Part shown: positions 21,212-32,920 of the stretch, one piece after another | Position numbering within the stretch: the stretch's first letter is position 1 | Layout of the letters: each line of letters opens with the position of its first letter | Source of the DNA: Hemibagrus wyckioides | Taxonomy: Eukaryota; Chordata; Actinopteri; Siluriformes; Bagridae | DNA length: 64,000 nucleotides | Direction: 5' to 3' | Assembly: GCF_019097595.1 (NCBI RefSeq) | Contig: NC_080714.1 | Span: forward strand, 22,160,259 to 22,224,258 | Notes under the pieces: generated by a model | Seen by the model: only the letters and a program-made list of their open reading frames with translations | The model's database searches: none | Told to the model about the DNA's origin: nothing | Made by a program: the position numbers and the translations under genes

Positions 21212-22725
21212 ATGGTGTCCAGTTTGGTGCATATTTTCTGTGTTGCTGCCATTTTCTTCCAGAATATTGAACTGTGTATTTGCACTTGTGAACAAGATGA
21301 ATATGAGATAAATGGAGAATGCTGCCCCATGTGTTCACCTGGTAATGTGATTTATGGTATTGCAGAATATAATATAACATGCATATAACAGCAGAAATCT
21401 GGTTTTATAGTATGGTGTCCATTCTCCTCAGATCTAATAACCCTTTTCTCTACCATAATAAAAAAGACAGCAATTATGTTATACAATGTGAAGTGCTGAG
21501 ATGATAGTTTCTATGCATGATGCAGATGAGCACCAGGTTTAAAGACAGTCCCAGGAACAATGATCAATTCTCTGGACCAATCCCAAATTTAAAAAAAATG
21601 TGTGAAAAACCTGTTCATTATTTTACATTTGATTAATTTCTTTTCCATTTATAGAGCTTAATTATGGTGTAAATACAATTATCAGCTTATCCTTGCTATG
21701 TTTTTAGGATACCACATTGAAAGTCATTGCACTGAACTCACCGAAACAACCTGTGCGCCATGTCAAGGATCAACATACTCTGCTAAGCCTAATGGCCTTC
21801 CTGTTTGCTCTAATTGTACAATGTGCAGTACTGGTAAACATATATTTTATATATAAATTTGTGTGCATTAATTATTTACAATATTGATTAAGTGTATGAG
21901 AATTTCTGTACAGCATTTTTGTGTTTCTTATAGTAAATAGATTAAGAGTAAAGACAAAGTGCACAAGGAATTCAGATACCGTTTGTGAGCCTCTGGAGGG
22001 ATTTTACTGTACTGATGAACACAGGGGCAGCTGCAGATATGCTGTGGAACACAAAAAATGCACCCCTGGACAATACATAAAGCAGAAAGGTTGGTGTAAT
22101 GCACTTTTATAGTACTATAAAGTTTCCCAGTAGCACTTTTTATTTTTGTTAGTGGGTTGCTGGATCTATGATGATATTTACTGTGACTGAGCAGGACTCA
22201 TATGTTTGCAGGAACAGCAGTTAAAGATACTGAATGTGCATTGTGTGAAAATGGTACATACTCCAAAGGCTCCTTTCAAATTTGTAAACAACATACAAAG
22301 TAAGTGTTCACTTATTCTGAGTCAGAAAGTGATTCCCTAAAAATAGGAATAGGAAGCTATTAAAGGAAAACTATTCAGATCTTTAAACTTGTGATCTTGA
22401 TCCTGTTTGGATCAATTCCAAAGTCTTGTTAGTTCTTTAGTACTGCTTACAATTAAAACTCCATAAAATGGGGGAGAAAAAAACGTGCAACCCGTTTATT
22501 TGAGATCTTGTTCTAATGAGAATCTTGAGTATCACATGGACCAACAATGCACTAATGAGACATGGAACACATACTTTTGATGTTGTATGTAGGAGATTCA
22601 CTCCAGCAGCTCTAATAGCTGTCATCATAGCTGCAGTGGTGCCTACAGTTTTGACTTTGTTTGGATTTGCTGCATTTTATGAAATAAGACATAACACGTC
22701 TATGGAGGTAAGTGTTTCATATTAA
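21212..22725 (+). CDS. TNFRSF14/CD40-like receptor, gene A
   Basis: Coding exons are 21212-21341, 21708-21833, 21934-22089, 22212-22299 and about 22593-22707, all with AG/GT borders and phases 1-1-1-2. The start ATG at 21212 is chosen because it aligns with the starts of D and E; upstream ATGs fall in an A/T-rich 5' UTR exon beginning at 20936. The product has a hydrophobic signal peptide, then CRD modules opening with EYEINGECCPMCSPG. Exons 2-4 are cysteine-rich, with sequons NCT and NGT. A transmembrane helix follows (AALIAVIIAAVVPTVL). The family binds TNF-type ligands or, for HVEM, also Ig-family partners at the lymphocyte surface. Exon 5 lacks the stalk cysteines found in C and D and ends in a different phase from D. 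No further exon was found, and reading through the donor gives a stop at 22723-22725. It may be truncated or decaying. Confidence 0.75.
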
Positions 22726-23387
22726 TCTATAACAGATCTATTATAGATTTATAATTTAGTCTTTTGATACTTAGTTTTTACATTAACTTTTACATTATAA
22801 ACATTGGCATTTTTTCCCCAATCTGTTTCTAAATTAGCTTGTACTGCTAAGAAATTCATTCATACATCCAGACATGATTATTACAGTTTCTGTTACAACT
22901 TCAACCCCACTCTCTATTATAAACTGTAGTAGGGAAAACAGAAGCTTATGGCATTAAATGAATTTATTTAATATTTTTCCAATGATACAAATTTGTTCCA
23001 TATAATGAAACTTTAAGCCATTGTCAAGCTAAGACATAAGAATCAATGTAAAGACATGTACAATATGATAGTGTTTGCCCTAATCCGATATACACACATT
23101 TTATAATGTTATCAGTCTTTTACAGTTTTATAGTTTTATATTATGAAAATGTATAATATAAAACTATAAAACTGTAAAAATTATATATAGTTTTTGTTGT
23201 ATATTTCATTTCCTTTCATGTGCCACATGTTCTTGAATGACAATAAAACTTTCCTTGATCCTTGATCAGACCTTCACCAAAAAACTATTAAGTAAAAATG
23301 ACCTGGTGTGAACAAAGAACACAACTTAATATACATTTTATATATTAGTTACGTGCATAAATGTCCTTGTGGGAATGCCTGTGTTTT

Positions 23388-23429
<42 letters not shown>

Positions 23430-24188
23430 GCCTGATCTTTTTTTTTTCTGTCGAATATCTTAGGCTGCCTCCCTTGACTGCCGACTGGCTCACGCAGTTG
23501 TCAGATATCATTAAGCAACGCGCTGCTGACCTATCCGCTGGGGTCCAGAACAGCTTTCACTCACACCACATAAAAAGTGGTTTTGCTGTAAATTCCACCT
23601 AGTGTACATTTAAAGTACTATAGTAATACTCTAATGTATCTGCTGTATCAACAGAACATTTGTTACCACTAAGAACACAGAGGGAAACAGATTTAACCAA
23701 AGCCCTAAGAAAAGTTTTTCCCCTTGTATTTTACAGTTTCAGTATTTTTAAACATTACATAGCTGATGCTAATGTATTTTATTTTTATATTAAGCAGATT
23801 AATAGAATTTTTATTTTCAGAATAGTTCTGAAAATAAAAAGAACAGGATACGAAATGCATGTGTGCATTTCTGTGTATGTGATTGTGTTTATGTTCTCTC
23901 TCTCTCTCTCTCTCTCTGTTCTACATTTAATTTAAATAAAATTTTTAAACATGCCTCGGCTCCAAGTGTAACTCGCTGCATCAAGCTGTTCTCAGGGCTT
24001 TATCTGTTTTCTAAAACTAATACAAAACTAATAACCAAGAAAGTTGTGAAATTGTGAACCAAGAAACATCAACCCAAAACTGCATCCTAAAGAAACAACT
24101 TACAGAGCAATATAACAAACCCTTAAAGGGCCAGACATAATTCATCGGGAACAAAAAAAAAAAAAAAACACTGTTTAGTTGCTTCTTA
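22726..24188. other. 3' flank of gene A and intergenic sequence
   Basis: AT-rich sequence with a palindromic TATAAAACTGTAAAA patch near 23100-23190. A frame at about 23458-23602 (LPPLTADWLTQL...) follows a possible TCTTAG acceptor, but I recognise no family. It carries two (CT)n microsatellites and an oligo-A run near 24153. No further receptor exon is seen. Confidence 0.4.
23391..23424. repeat. (CT)n microsatellite
   Basis: About 17 CT dinucleotides in tandem. A second, shorter CT run lies at about 23897-23918. Confidence 0.9.
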
Positions 24189-25870
24189 AAAAATTATATA
24201 TAGTCTGGACATCAGGACTGTACCATCCTCCTGGCAAAATAAAGCTTTCCTCTCAAATGTATTGGAAATTAATTACTCGATGTGCATGCTAGAAGCAGCT
24301 GGTGCTGAAACCCATGACATACAGCTAGTCCTATAGGATGCTGCAGTGGAGATAAAAACAGTTTAATTTTTAAGCCATAGGTTTAGTACTAGGACAAAAC
24401 AGTCATAAAATTGCTGCAGTACAAGGTAATTCCTTCCATTTATATTGATTTATAAGTTCATTCACAGATTTATTTATACATTTTAAGTAGTACATTAACA
24501 CTGACGCATGAATTTTTTTTTTTTATGGTTTTCAAAATACAAAATGGTTGATTTATTATATGAAACAATTAAAAATTGGGTCCGCCGAGACGCAAAGACA
24601 GCCATTTTGCCTTCTGACCACAAGATGTCAGTATTGTACACCTTGTTGAAAACGCTTCAGGTAACGAACCATCTCACATTTCAGTGGAAAGCTTCATATC
24701 TAAATCTAAATCACCATCACTAAATCTATTTGCAAGAAACTACATAAAACACTAGACTGATCCGTCATAAAATGGGGCGACGGCGGATGCAACTGCAGTA
24801 TATTTTAGTGTGGAATGACCAAAAGAGTGACTAATAGACAAAATCAATACAAGTAAACAGAACAGGAGGTGGAAATGGAGCAGACACAGAAAGAAGAGAT
24901 TAAGAAAATGAGTGAAAGTGCCCTCTGGTGTGGTAGGAAATGTACATGGTGGTCATGACTCACTTACAGGGGCGGACTTAGTGGTTTGGGGCCTTTGAAC
25001 TCAACACACTCTCTTTCTATATATATATATATTTTTATTGTTTTTTTCTTTTCTTTTCTTTTTTTGTAAATAAACTGCATGTTAAAAATATGTTTAAAGT
25101 GGAACTTTTATTTTCCTAATGTAAAATTAAATGCAATAAATTCACAAACTAACTATTTACAAATAATTACCCATATTTATGATGATATTGTAATATGAAT
25201 GCTCTGTGTCTGGGGGCCGGGGGGGCGGCTGCAGCACTAACTGTGGGAGTTTGTGAGAAAAAATTTGTGACTTTCGGGAGTTTAGCCACATTCTTTATTA
25301 TATCCTCTTTTCTCCTCGTTTTTTCAGCTCCACTGGGGTAGCTTTCATCATTGATTATTTCTAAATTTGTTCCAAATGTATAAAATTCTCACTCTCGCGC
25401 GCTCTAAGTCTCCCTCTGCTCTACTCTCATCTGACTGTGACATTGCACCGCTCACACCTCGCGCATGTGCAGTACGATAGGAACGTACCACTATTCATGA
25501 ACCATGGGGGGCCTCGCATTTGAAAAGATGTAATAATAACGTTAAAATCTTAATGGTTATAGACAGACCATACAATATATGATAGATCATAAATAAGTAC
25601 TATATGATTTATACAGGTTTCTTGGTATTGGTCGAGGCCCCCTAATTCCCCGGGGCCCTAAGAGGCTGCTTACCTCGCTTATTGGTTAAGTCCGCCCCCG
25701 CTCACTTACTAACTACCTAACTAATTAACTAACATCCCAACTGCATACTCTATATGACATGCAAAAGTTTTTAAATGATCATTTCAGTGAATGAAGGAAG
25801 TGTCATCCAGTGTCCACTGGTCCCGTTTGAAAGAGTAACTGCTATCTTTGTTACTCAATCAACAAATTAA
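24189..25870 (+). repeat. Segmental duplication block, copy 2 (upstream of gene C)
   Basis: It matches 10097-10990 over its whole length apart from the hAT at 24967-25700 with its target duplication, and a few indels near 24270 and 24400. It marks the 5' side of the duplicated receptor unit. Confidence 0.85.
24967..25700 (+). mobile_element. Non-autonomous hAT element (734 bp)
   Basis: The termini CAGGGGCGGACTTA and TAAGTCCGCCCCCG form a near-perfect 14-bp inverted repeat. The 8-bp target duplication CTCACTTA is exact at 24959-24966 and 25701-25708. The paralogous site at 10828-10835 is empty. There is no transposase frame. A second, rearranged copy lies at 61200-62066. Confidence 0.93.
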
Positions 25871-25911
25871 TTAACTTTACTTGAATATATCGAATATTCT
25901 GAATTTCGGTT

Positions 25912-26040
25912 CAGCGGCAGGATCCCGGGTTCGATTCACGGACATAGAATCAACCCAGGCATGGAGGGGTTAACTCACAGTGCCTCATCTCAAGTATGAA
26001 TTAAACAGGAGGGTTGTACCAGGAAGGGCAAAACCTGTGG
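25912..26040 (+). mobile_element. tRNA-derived SINE fragment
   Basis: It begins in a tRNA-like segment (GGTTCAGCGGCAGGATC, then a B-box-like GGGTTCGATTC), followed by GTTAACTCACAGTGCC. It resembles the SINE at 56012-56210. The A box is damaged. Confidence 0.5.
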
Positions 26041-27006
26041 CAAATCAAGCATGAAAGGATGATCTTTGCGTTTGGGGAAACATGTTTACATGTATACAAG
26101 CAAGACAACTGTCTACAGCTTTTCCCTCAATAATAGACCGAGAAGACGATGATTTCCGAGGAGACCCGGGCTAGCGAGGATAGCTAAGGGACCGTCTACA
26201 AATTACGTTGAAGTTAAATCATTACTGCAAGTCAAGGTAATTGTGCTGGCAAGATGCAGCTTTCTGAAGCAATGAAGCTAAATGTATCGGAAAATGTTTA
26301 ATGTTTAATAGCCTTATTTATTGATAAGTTTTTTAAATCCCCAATCATAAGATCGTAATGCAAATATTTAGTAGGGATATATGCAAAATATGCAAAGCCA
26401 AAATTATCACATCCAGGAAAGAGAACTAACCTGTTTTACCTCCTTAGGAAAGCACCTAAAGGTTTATACCGAATGTAACTTAATACAACAGAAAAAAACA
26501 AGTAAACAAGTTTAGTTCTAGAAATAGTTGTTTGCATTTTGGCACTATTTTTAAAAGTTAGTTTTAAAAGGTACTTTGTCCTATGATGTCTTCATTAATT
26601 TATATTTTTTAATGGAACTATGAAAAATGAAAATAAAAAATAATATTTAAATAATTTCTTTTTATTTAGCCCTCAAGCAAGGTCCTTACCTGTCTACAGC
26701 TCAGTTTTATTCATGAGAATAAAAATCTAAGTTGCCCTGTGTAAGGATATTTAAAAAATTCTGTAGAGGTAAATTTTGTGGCATTGATTTTTAAACAAAT
26801 ATGCTTTCAGTTTGCTTTCTCTCTGCCTGATGGTGATTACACTGCAATAATATCGCTGTCACGTGGCTGACTTTTGTCACATTTCTCTATATTTTGTGAT
26901 CTGCAGTCCAGTAAACTTTTCTCACTTCTGTTTTGCTGTCACCCCTTCTAACCCCTTCATATTAAACAAGTGTCTTCCCTTTACCTTGCTATCACTCATT
27001 CTTTGC
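26041..27006. other. Intergenic, upstream of gene C
   Basis: Positions 26120-26240 are more GC-rich and end with CAAG|GTAATT, so a non-coding first exon of gene C could lie here, but nothing confirms it. The rest is AT-rich with no recognised element. Confidence 0.3.
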
Positions 27007-27620
27007 TTAAAAGAGAAAATAAGAGCTAGTTTAAGTGTTTTAAAAAGAGGTAGGTCTTTGAAGACGGCCAGGGACTCAGCTGTTCAGACATCTAGGGGAA
27101 GTTCATTCCACCACCTTGGTGCCAGAAAAGAGAAGAGTCTAGATGTACACCTCTCTTACCCTGAGAGATGGTGGGATCAGTCAAGCAGTGCTAGTAGATC
27201 TGAGGGAGCAAGTTGCAGTGCGAGGAGTAATCAGAGCTTTGAGGTAAGGGGGTGCTGGTCCATTTTTGGGTTTGTAGACAAGCATCAGTGCTTTGAATCT
27301 GATGAGTGCAGCTACTGGAAGCCAGTGCAGAGAGTGCAGCAGTGGGGTGGTGTGGGAGAACTTAGGCAGGTTGAAAACAAGTCACACAATTGTATTTTGG
27401 ATCATTTTCAGAGGACAAATTGCATTCAGAGGTAGACCTGCCAGTAGAGAGTTGCAGTAGTCCAGTCTCAAAATGACCAGAGACTGAACAAACACCTGGG
27501 CAGCCTGTATGGATAAAAATGGCCGAATCCTTCCGATGTTGTGCAGAAGAACCCGACATAAGCATGTGACATTAGCAAGATGGGAGAAAAAGGACAGGTG
27601 ATTGTCCATGGTTACCCTAA
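27007..27620 (-). mobile_element. L2/CR1-like LINE 3' fragment, minus strand
   Basis: Minus-strand frames encode the end of a reverse transcriptase (SIQAAQVFVQSLVILRLDYC and NSLLAGLPLNAI) with several frameshifts. Both ends are truncated, and no target duplication was found. Confidence 0.65.
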
Positions 27621-27972
27621 TGGTGTGAGCAGTGGCCGAAGGGGAGACACATTACACATTTATTTTTCATGGCAGCTAGCTACATGGGCTTTATTTTACA
27701 GAGAGTTTATATTAACCTATTTTTTTTTTATGTCTATTTAATGTAGTTTGGGCTACAGCCCAAACTGCATACTAAGGAACATAAACAAATATTAGAGTAG
27801 AAAGTTAAGTTCTCAGTGTTTTTTGTTGCCTGTGTGATAATCAGCTCAAAATTAGGGCTAATATGTCATTATGTATATAAATCTTATACACATATTGCAA
27901 TTTATTTCTGTCTTTTTCAGGTTTACGTTACCACACAATGTTTACACTAATGAGTTTAAGTATGTTGAACAT

Positions 27973-29061
27973 ATGATGCCCACCATGCGATTATGTGACT
28001 TCATATGTTTAACATTACTGAATCTCATTATTGTAATGTGCTGCAAAGCGTGCAACACTGCTGAGTATGAAATTGATGGGGAGTGCTGTCCAATGTGTTC
28101 TCCTGGTATGCTATCTCACTGCAAATACAATAAATGCACTGTTGTTATGTAGGGCGTGTAACAAGGTCCTTTTGTCTCTGGAACAAAGAAACAAAGACAG
28201 TATTTAATCAGTCACAGCCTTGTGCTGTTATCAGTGTGTGTCTCCAGAATGCAGACTAGTGCATTCTGCCAATGCATGCCAATGCCGAGAACAAAGCTGA
28301 GTTGATTGTGTGACTTAACTTTAACCACAATTTAAATGGGGCATCATGTTATACAAGCTTGAAAATAAAATGTTATTGTCCAGGTCACCATGTGTTTAAA
28401 CACTGCGACAGTCAATTAGGCACACAGTGTAAAGTGTGCACTGGATCAACCTACACCGATGTCCCGAACGGATTAACGGCATGTCTCCCCTGTGCTGTGT
28501 GTGATGAAGGTGAAGATGTTCATTCCTTTCATTCCTGTAACTTAACACTACAAACCTCTTCTAAAATAGGTAATGAATAATATACAATATTTTATTTAAT
28601 GTGTATAATTTTCTTTCAGGTAATGGAGTACATGTAAAGCATAAGTGTTCGTACACTTCAGATGCACTCTGTGAACCTTTGACAGGATATTATTGTACAG
28701 AAACTCAGGGTGAGAGCTGCAGAAAAGCCCAAGAGCACTCCACCTGCCTACCTGGCCAATACATCTACCAGAACGGTTAGCATTTTAACATTATGTGTGA
28801 TATACCTGGTAATGTTAATTCACATTCATCTGTATTCAGTCGAACGGTTTTATGAAATTTATTCAGCAAATATGTAATTCTTTACAGGAACAGCTTTAAT
28901 GGATACAGTATGTCAGGACTGCCCAGAGGAGACATATTCAGATGGTTCATTTATGCACTGCAAACCACATACAAAGTGAGTACAGATTGACAGTCACATT
29001 TCTGTAATGTGAACTCTATTTTAAAAGCAGTGAAAATATAAAACTACTACTGCTAATGATG

Positions 29062-29116
<55 letters not shown>

Positions 29117-29319
29117 ATAATAATAGTTCTCTCCTTTACAGATGTGAGTCTTTGGGGCAGATAACAATCACACAGGGAACACAGCAGAGTGATGCAGTGT
29201 GCAGCCATCAACCGTCTAATCTGGGCCTCATTATTGGGATTTTGGTGCCATCTCTACTGGTGGTGGTCATATTAAGTATTTTACTTTGGAAGAAAAAGAA
29301 AACATTTAACACACTGTAA
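27973..29319 (+). CDS. TNFRSF14/CD40-like receptor with very short tail, gene C
   Basis: Coding exons are 27973-28105, 28384-28509, 28620-28775, 28888-28975 and 29142-29319. Phases are 1-1-1-2 and every border is AG/GT. They join to 681 nt, 226 codons plus stop, with no lesion. Three ATGs open the exon (27973, 27976, 27985); the first two suit a signal peptide ending near CCKACNTA. The ectodomain runs from EYEIDGECCPMCSPG through about residue 194, with cysteine modules spread over exons 1-5. The transmembrane helix is about residues 195-217. Only nine residues follow (KKKKTFNTL), with no death domain or TRAF-binding motif. A decoy or co-receptor role is therefore an inference. The first coding exon is preceded by a TTTTTCAG acceptor at 27920, so a 5' non-coding exon lies upstream. 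Pseudogene B is its closest relative here. Confidence 0.87.
29059..29125. repeat. (ATA)n/(TAT)n palindromic microsatellite
   Basis: A run of ATA units turns into a run of TAT units, giving a near-perfect inverted repeat of about 60 bp, 17 bp before the exon 5 acceptor of gene C. Confidence 0.85.
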
Positions 29320-29372
29320 TAATAATTTAACTGTGAAGAACCATATTACATACAGTGTATGTATATTATATA

Positions 29373-30913
29373 CAGTATCTCACAAAAGTGAGTACACCCC
29401 TCACATTTTTGTAAATATTTTATCGTATCTTTTCATGTGACAACACTGAAGAAATGACACTCTGCTACAATGTAAAAGTAGTGAGTGTACAGCCTGTATA
29501 ACAGTGTATATTTGCTGTCCCCTCAAAATAACTCAACACACAGCCATTAATGTCTAAACCATTGGCAACAAAAGTGAGTACACCCCTAAGTGGAAATGTC
29601 CAAATTGGGCCCAAAGTGTCAATATTTTGTGTGGCCACCATTATTTTCCAGCACTGCCTTAACCCTCTTGGGCATGGAGTTCACCAGAGCTTCACAGGTT
29701 GCCACTGGAGTCCTCTTCCACTCCTCCATGATGACATCCCAGAGCTGGTGGATGTTAGAGACCTTGCGCTCCCCCACCTTAGGGTTTAGGTCTGAAGACA
29801 TGCTTGGCCAGTCCATCACCTTTACCCTTAGCTTCTTTAGCAAGGCAGTGTTCGTCCTGGAGGTGTGTTTGGGGTCGTTATCATGTTGGAATACTGCCCT
29901 GCGGCCCAGTCTCCAAAGGGAGGGGATCATGCTCTGCTTCAGTATGTCACAGTACATGTTGGCATTCATGGTTCCTCAATGAACTGTAGCTCCCCAGGCC
30001 CAGACCATGACAAGGCACACTTGTCTTTGCACTCCTCACCTGGTTGCTGCCACACACGCTTGACACCATCTGAACCAAATAAGTTTATCTTGGTCTTATC
30101 AGACCACAGGACATGGTTCTGGCCATGTCCTTAGTCTGCTTATCTTCAGCAAACTGCATGCGGGCTTTCTTGTACATCATCTTTAGTAGAGGCTTCCTTC
30201 TGGGACGACAGCCATGCAGACCAATTTGATGCAGTGTGCGGCGTATGGCCTGAGCACTGACAGGCTGACCCCCCACCCCTTCAACCTCTGCAGCAATGCT
30301 GGCAGCACTCATACGTCTATTTCCCAAAGACAACCTCCGGATATGACGCTGAGCATGTGCACTCGACTTCTTTGGTGGACCATGGCGAGGCCTGTTCTGA
30401 GTGGAACCTGTCCTGTAAAACCACTGTATGGTCTTGCCCACCGTGCTGCAGCTCAGTTTCAGGGTCTTGGCAATCTTCTTATAGCCTAGGCCATCTTTAT
30501 GTAGAGCAACAATTCTTTTTTTCAGATCCTCAGAGAGTTGTTTGCCATGAGGTGCCATGTTGAACTTCAAGTGACCAGTATGAGAGAGTTTGAGAGCGAT
30601 AACACCAAATTTAACACACCTGAGACCTTGTAACACCAACAAGTCACATGACACTGGGGAGGGTAAATGGCTAATTGGGCCCAATTTGGACATTTCCACT
30701 TAGGGGTGTATTTACTTTTGTTGCCAACAGTTTAGACATTAATGGCTGTGTGTTGAATTATTTTGAGGGGACAGCAAATTTACAATGTTATACAGGCTGT
30801 ACACTCACTACTTTACATTGTAGCAGAGTGTCATTTCTTCAGTGTTGTCACATGAAAAGATATGATAAAATATTTACAAAAATGTGAGGGGTGTACACTT
30901 TTGTGAGATACTG
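29373..30913 (-). mobile_element. Tc1-like transposon (family a)
   Basis: The element is flanked by TA (29371-29372, 30914-30915). Long inverted repeats of about 220 bp begin CAGTATCTCACAAAAG and carry an inner repeat of the AAAGTGAGTACACCCC motif, as in IR/DR-type Tc1 elements of fish. It lies just downstream of gene C's stop and may be transcribed in that gene's 3' UTR. Confidence 0.93.
29619..30558 (-). pseudogene. Tc1 transposase (family a), inactive
   Basis: The start at 30558 (MAPHGKQLSEDLKKRIVALH) opens a paired-like helix-turn-helix DNA-binding region. The frame breaks near 30085. A second frame (29619-29969) holds FQHDNDPKHTSR with the second catalytic Asp. The segment after DLNP is deleted, so the IEHLW motif with the third acidic residue is missing. 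Confidence 0.88.
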
Positions 30914-30915
30914 TA

Positions 30916-31379
30916 TATGTGTATATATATATATTTTACATATTTAACACACTTTAACGATGCAAACAAATGCAAGTAACCTTCAGCCTTATGAACTGAA
31001 CCGTGTTTAATGTTGTCAATGGTAATCATTTACAGGACGCTACAGTTGCTGGGAACCAATGTAATATAAATTGATCTCTGCTGCACAAATGCAAACATAT
31101 AAGAGAAAGAAAGTGTCTCTTACCTCTCTGAGTGTCAGTTGAGAGTACAGTGTGTGTTTGTGTTTCAGTGTTGGCTCTCAAATCTAAGGGGATTTTTGGA
31201 CTTTGCTTTTAGTTTTTGTTTCTGGTTGGACTGCAGTCTTCATCTTTGATTTTGTTACACAGCTTGACCCAGAATAATACAATACCAGTACATACACACA
31301 AAAGTATGTGACTATTAACTGTCTGAAAAGTATTTATTCTTTTTCCTACCCCATAAACCTAAAATCTTAAGTTGAGAGG
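30916..31379. other. Intergenic, nothing recognised
   Basis: AT-rich sequence between the Tc1 and a SINE. No exon or bounded element is visible. Confidence 0.35.
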
Positions 31380-31568
31380 TTAAGTGGTAGCTTAGTGGAT
31401 AAGGGACTACTAATTGGAAGGTGGTGAGTTTGAATCTCAGGTCCACTTAACTGCCACTGCTGGGCCCTTGAGCAAGGCAATTAACCTTTAATTGCTCAGT
31501 TGTATAAAAAAAAGAGATAAAAATGTCAGTTGCTCTGAATAAGGGCGTCTACCAAATGTAAGTGTCTA
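31380..31568 (+). mobile_element. tRNA-derived SINE
   Basis: It has an A-box-like GGTAGCTTAGTGGATAAGG and a B-box-like TGAGTTTGAATCTCAGG. The body is CCACTGCTGGGCCCTTGAGC, and the tail is CTGAATAAGGGCGTCTACC, a tail widely shared by teleost SINEs. Confidence 0.8.
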
Positions 31569-31734
31569 ATGTTATAAATCTTTCAAATAGTAGACTTTTA
31601 TCTTAATGTAGACTAATATCTTAATGTCAGTAAGATCCAGGGCTGGCTCACATTAATGGGCTTGTTAGTAGCTCACAATGTTGTGTATAGTGGTGTTTAA
31701 ATTAAAAAGTTTGTAATTTGTTTGTAAAAATTGT

Positions 31735-32245
31735 GTCCAATGTATCTCAGTTCTACATGTTATTTTGTATGGGAAGAGAAAAATATATAAACCAGAGATA
31801 TAACAGAAAAATAATATCAGGAACAAATCAGTTTGTCAAACAGCCAATGTACATTTTTATTTATGCCATCATATATATTTATTTATTTCGCAGACAAACA
31901 GGAAATGAGTGACTCTTCTATCTCCTGAATATTGCCCGGAAATAATCTGGCCAGGAATGATAGATAACCTCTTCCTGCAAATCTAATCACTAGATAACAA
32001 TAAGGAAAGTTTTTACTCTTCCTGCATTTGTAGACTTCCTAATTAACAAAGTGCAGTGAGTGAGGCTTTCATAATAATGAAACTAATTAAGCAACACAGT
32101 TTCATGTAAAGTCATTGACATTGATTTCCTATTACATTTCAGAGAAACAGCTAAAATGCAGCTCATCAAGAAAATTCTTTCAATAGCTATGCAGTAGAGT
32201 ATTGCTGAAAAACACCTAAAATATTTGAGTTTCTCTTTTACTTTT
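31735..32245 (+). repeat. Paralogous intergenic block, copy 2 (downstream of gene C)
   Basis: It matches 12798-12962 joined to 13986-14026 and 16352-16622. It lacks the two LINEs present in the other unit and so shows the pre-insertion state. Confidence 0.82.
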
Positions 32246-32650
32246 CACTATCCTGACATATTGCACAATCACTAAATAAAGCAATAAAATGGGTACATTT
32301 CCCCTTTCTGTCTGCCTGTCTCTGCTAGTCAAATAGTGTTATGTCCTTATGTAGGCCTATATTCTACATTACTAAATACTAACACTAACCATTTGTCCTA
32401 GTATGATAAGGATTATTTTGCTTACAAAATCTCCTGGATTTTCTAGATTAGTAGGTAATTTCTAAAGTAAGGTCAAAGCTTTCATTTTCAGTTCTCAGCA
32501 TATAGCAGTAATCCAGACGCCTGTAGAATGTTTTAAATAGAACCTGCTTGTCAGATAATTCTCCAGAGCTTGTCGCTATGCCTGAATGTGCTGCTGAATA
32601 TTTTACACTTGGAAGACGAAGGTAGGCGGACAGGACTGCTTTGGCTCTTT
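32246..32650. other. Intergenic segment missing from the B-A unit
   Basis: About 400 bp of single-copy-looking sequence. In the other unit its place is taken by gypsy copy 2, so it was lost there. No gene is seen. Confidence 0.5.
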
Positions 32651-32920
32651 CATGTCATCAGGTAGCTAAACGCCACAAGAAGCCCTTATAATATCCTGCT
32701 CTAACAAAATCACCAGAAAAATGCCTGTTTTTAAATATCCAGGTCTCAAAGTAAAATCCATATTGTTTGAACCACTTGATTTGTCACAAGGCAGAATCAA
32801 ATGATGTTTCACATGACTGCTGTCATGTGACTGCACGTGACTTTTAAATTGTGGGTTCTTCAAACTTGGTAGCGGTCAGTCGGCAAAAAACCCCGCCTAT
32901 GACTTCACTCCAGATATAAG
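32651..32920 (+). promoter_or_regulatory. Upstream promoter region of gene D, 5' part
   Basis: It is homologous to 19926-20165 upstream of gene A. It is cut near 32920 by a transposon of about 5 kb and resumes at 37887, so the conserved upstream block now sits far from the TATA-like box. Confidence 0.55.

Noticed and set aside
23458..23602. Exon-like frame after TCTTAG downstream of gene A
   Set aside because: It was considered as a tail exon of gene A, but it has no similarity to D's tail and no recognised domain, and gene A's phase does not demand it.
26041..26240. Possible first exon of gene C
   Set aside because: A donor-like CAAGGTAATT ends a GC-richer stretch, but there is no TATA box or paralogous support; left as an intergenic note.
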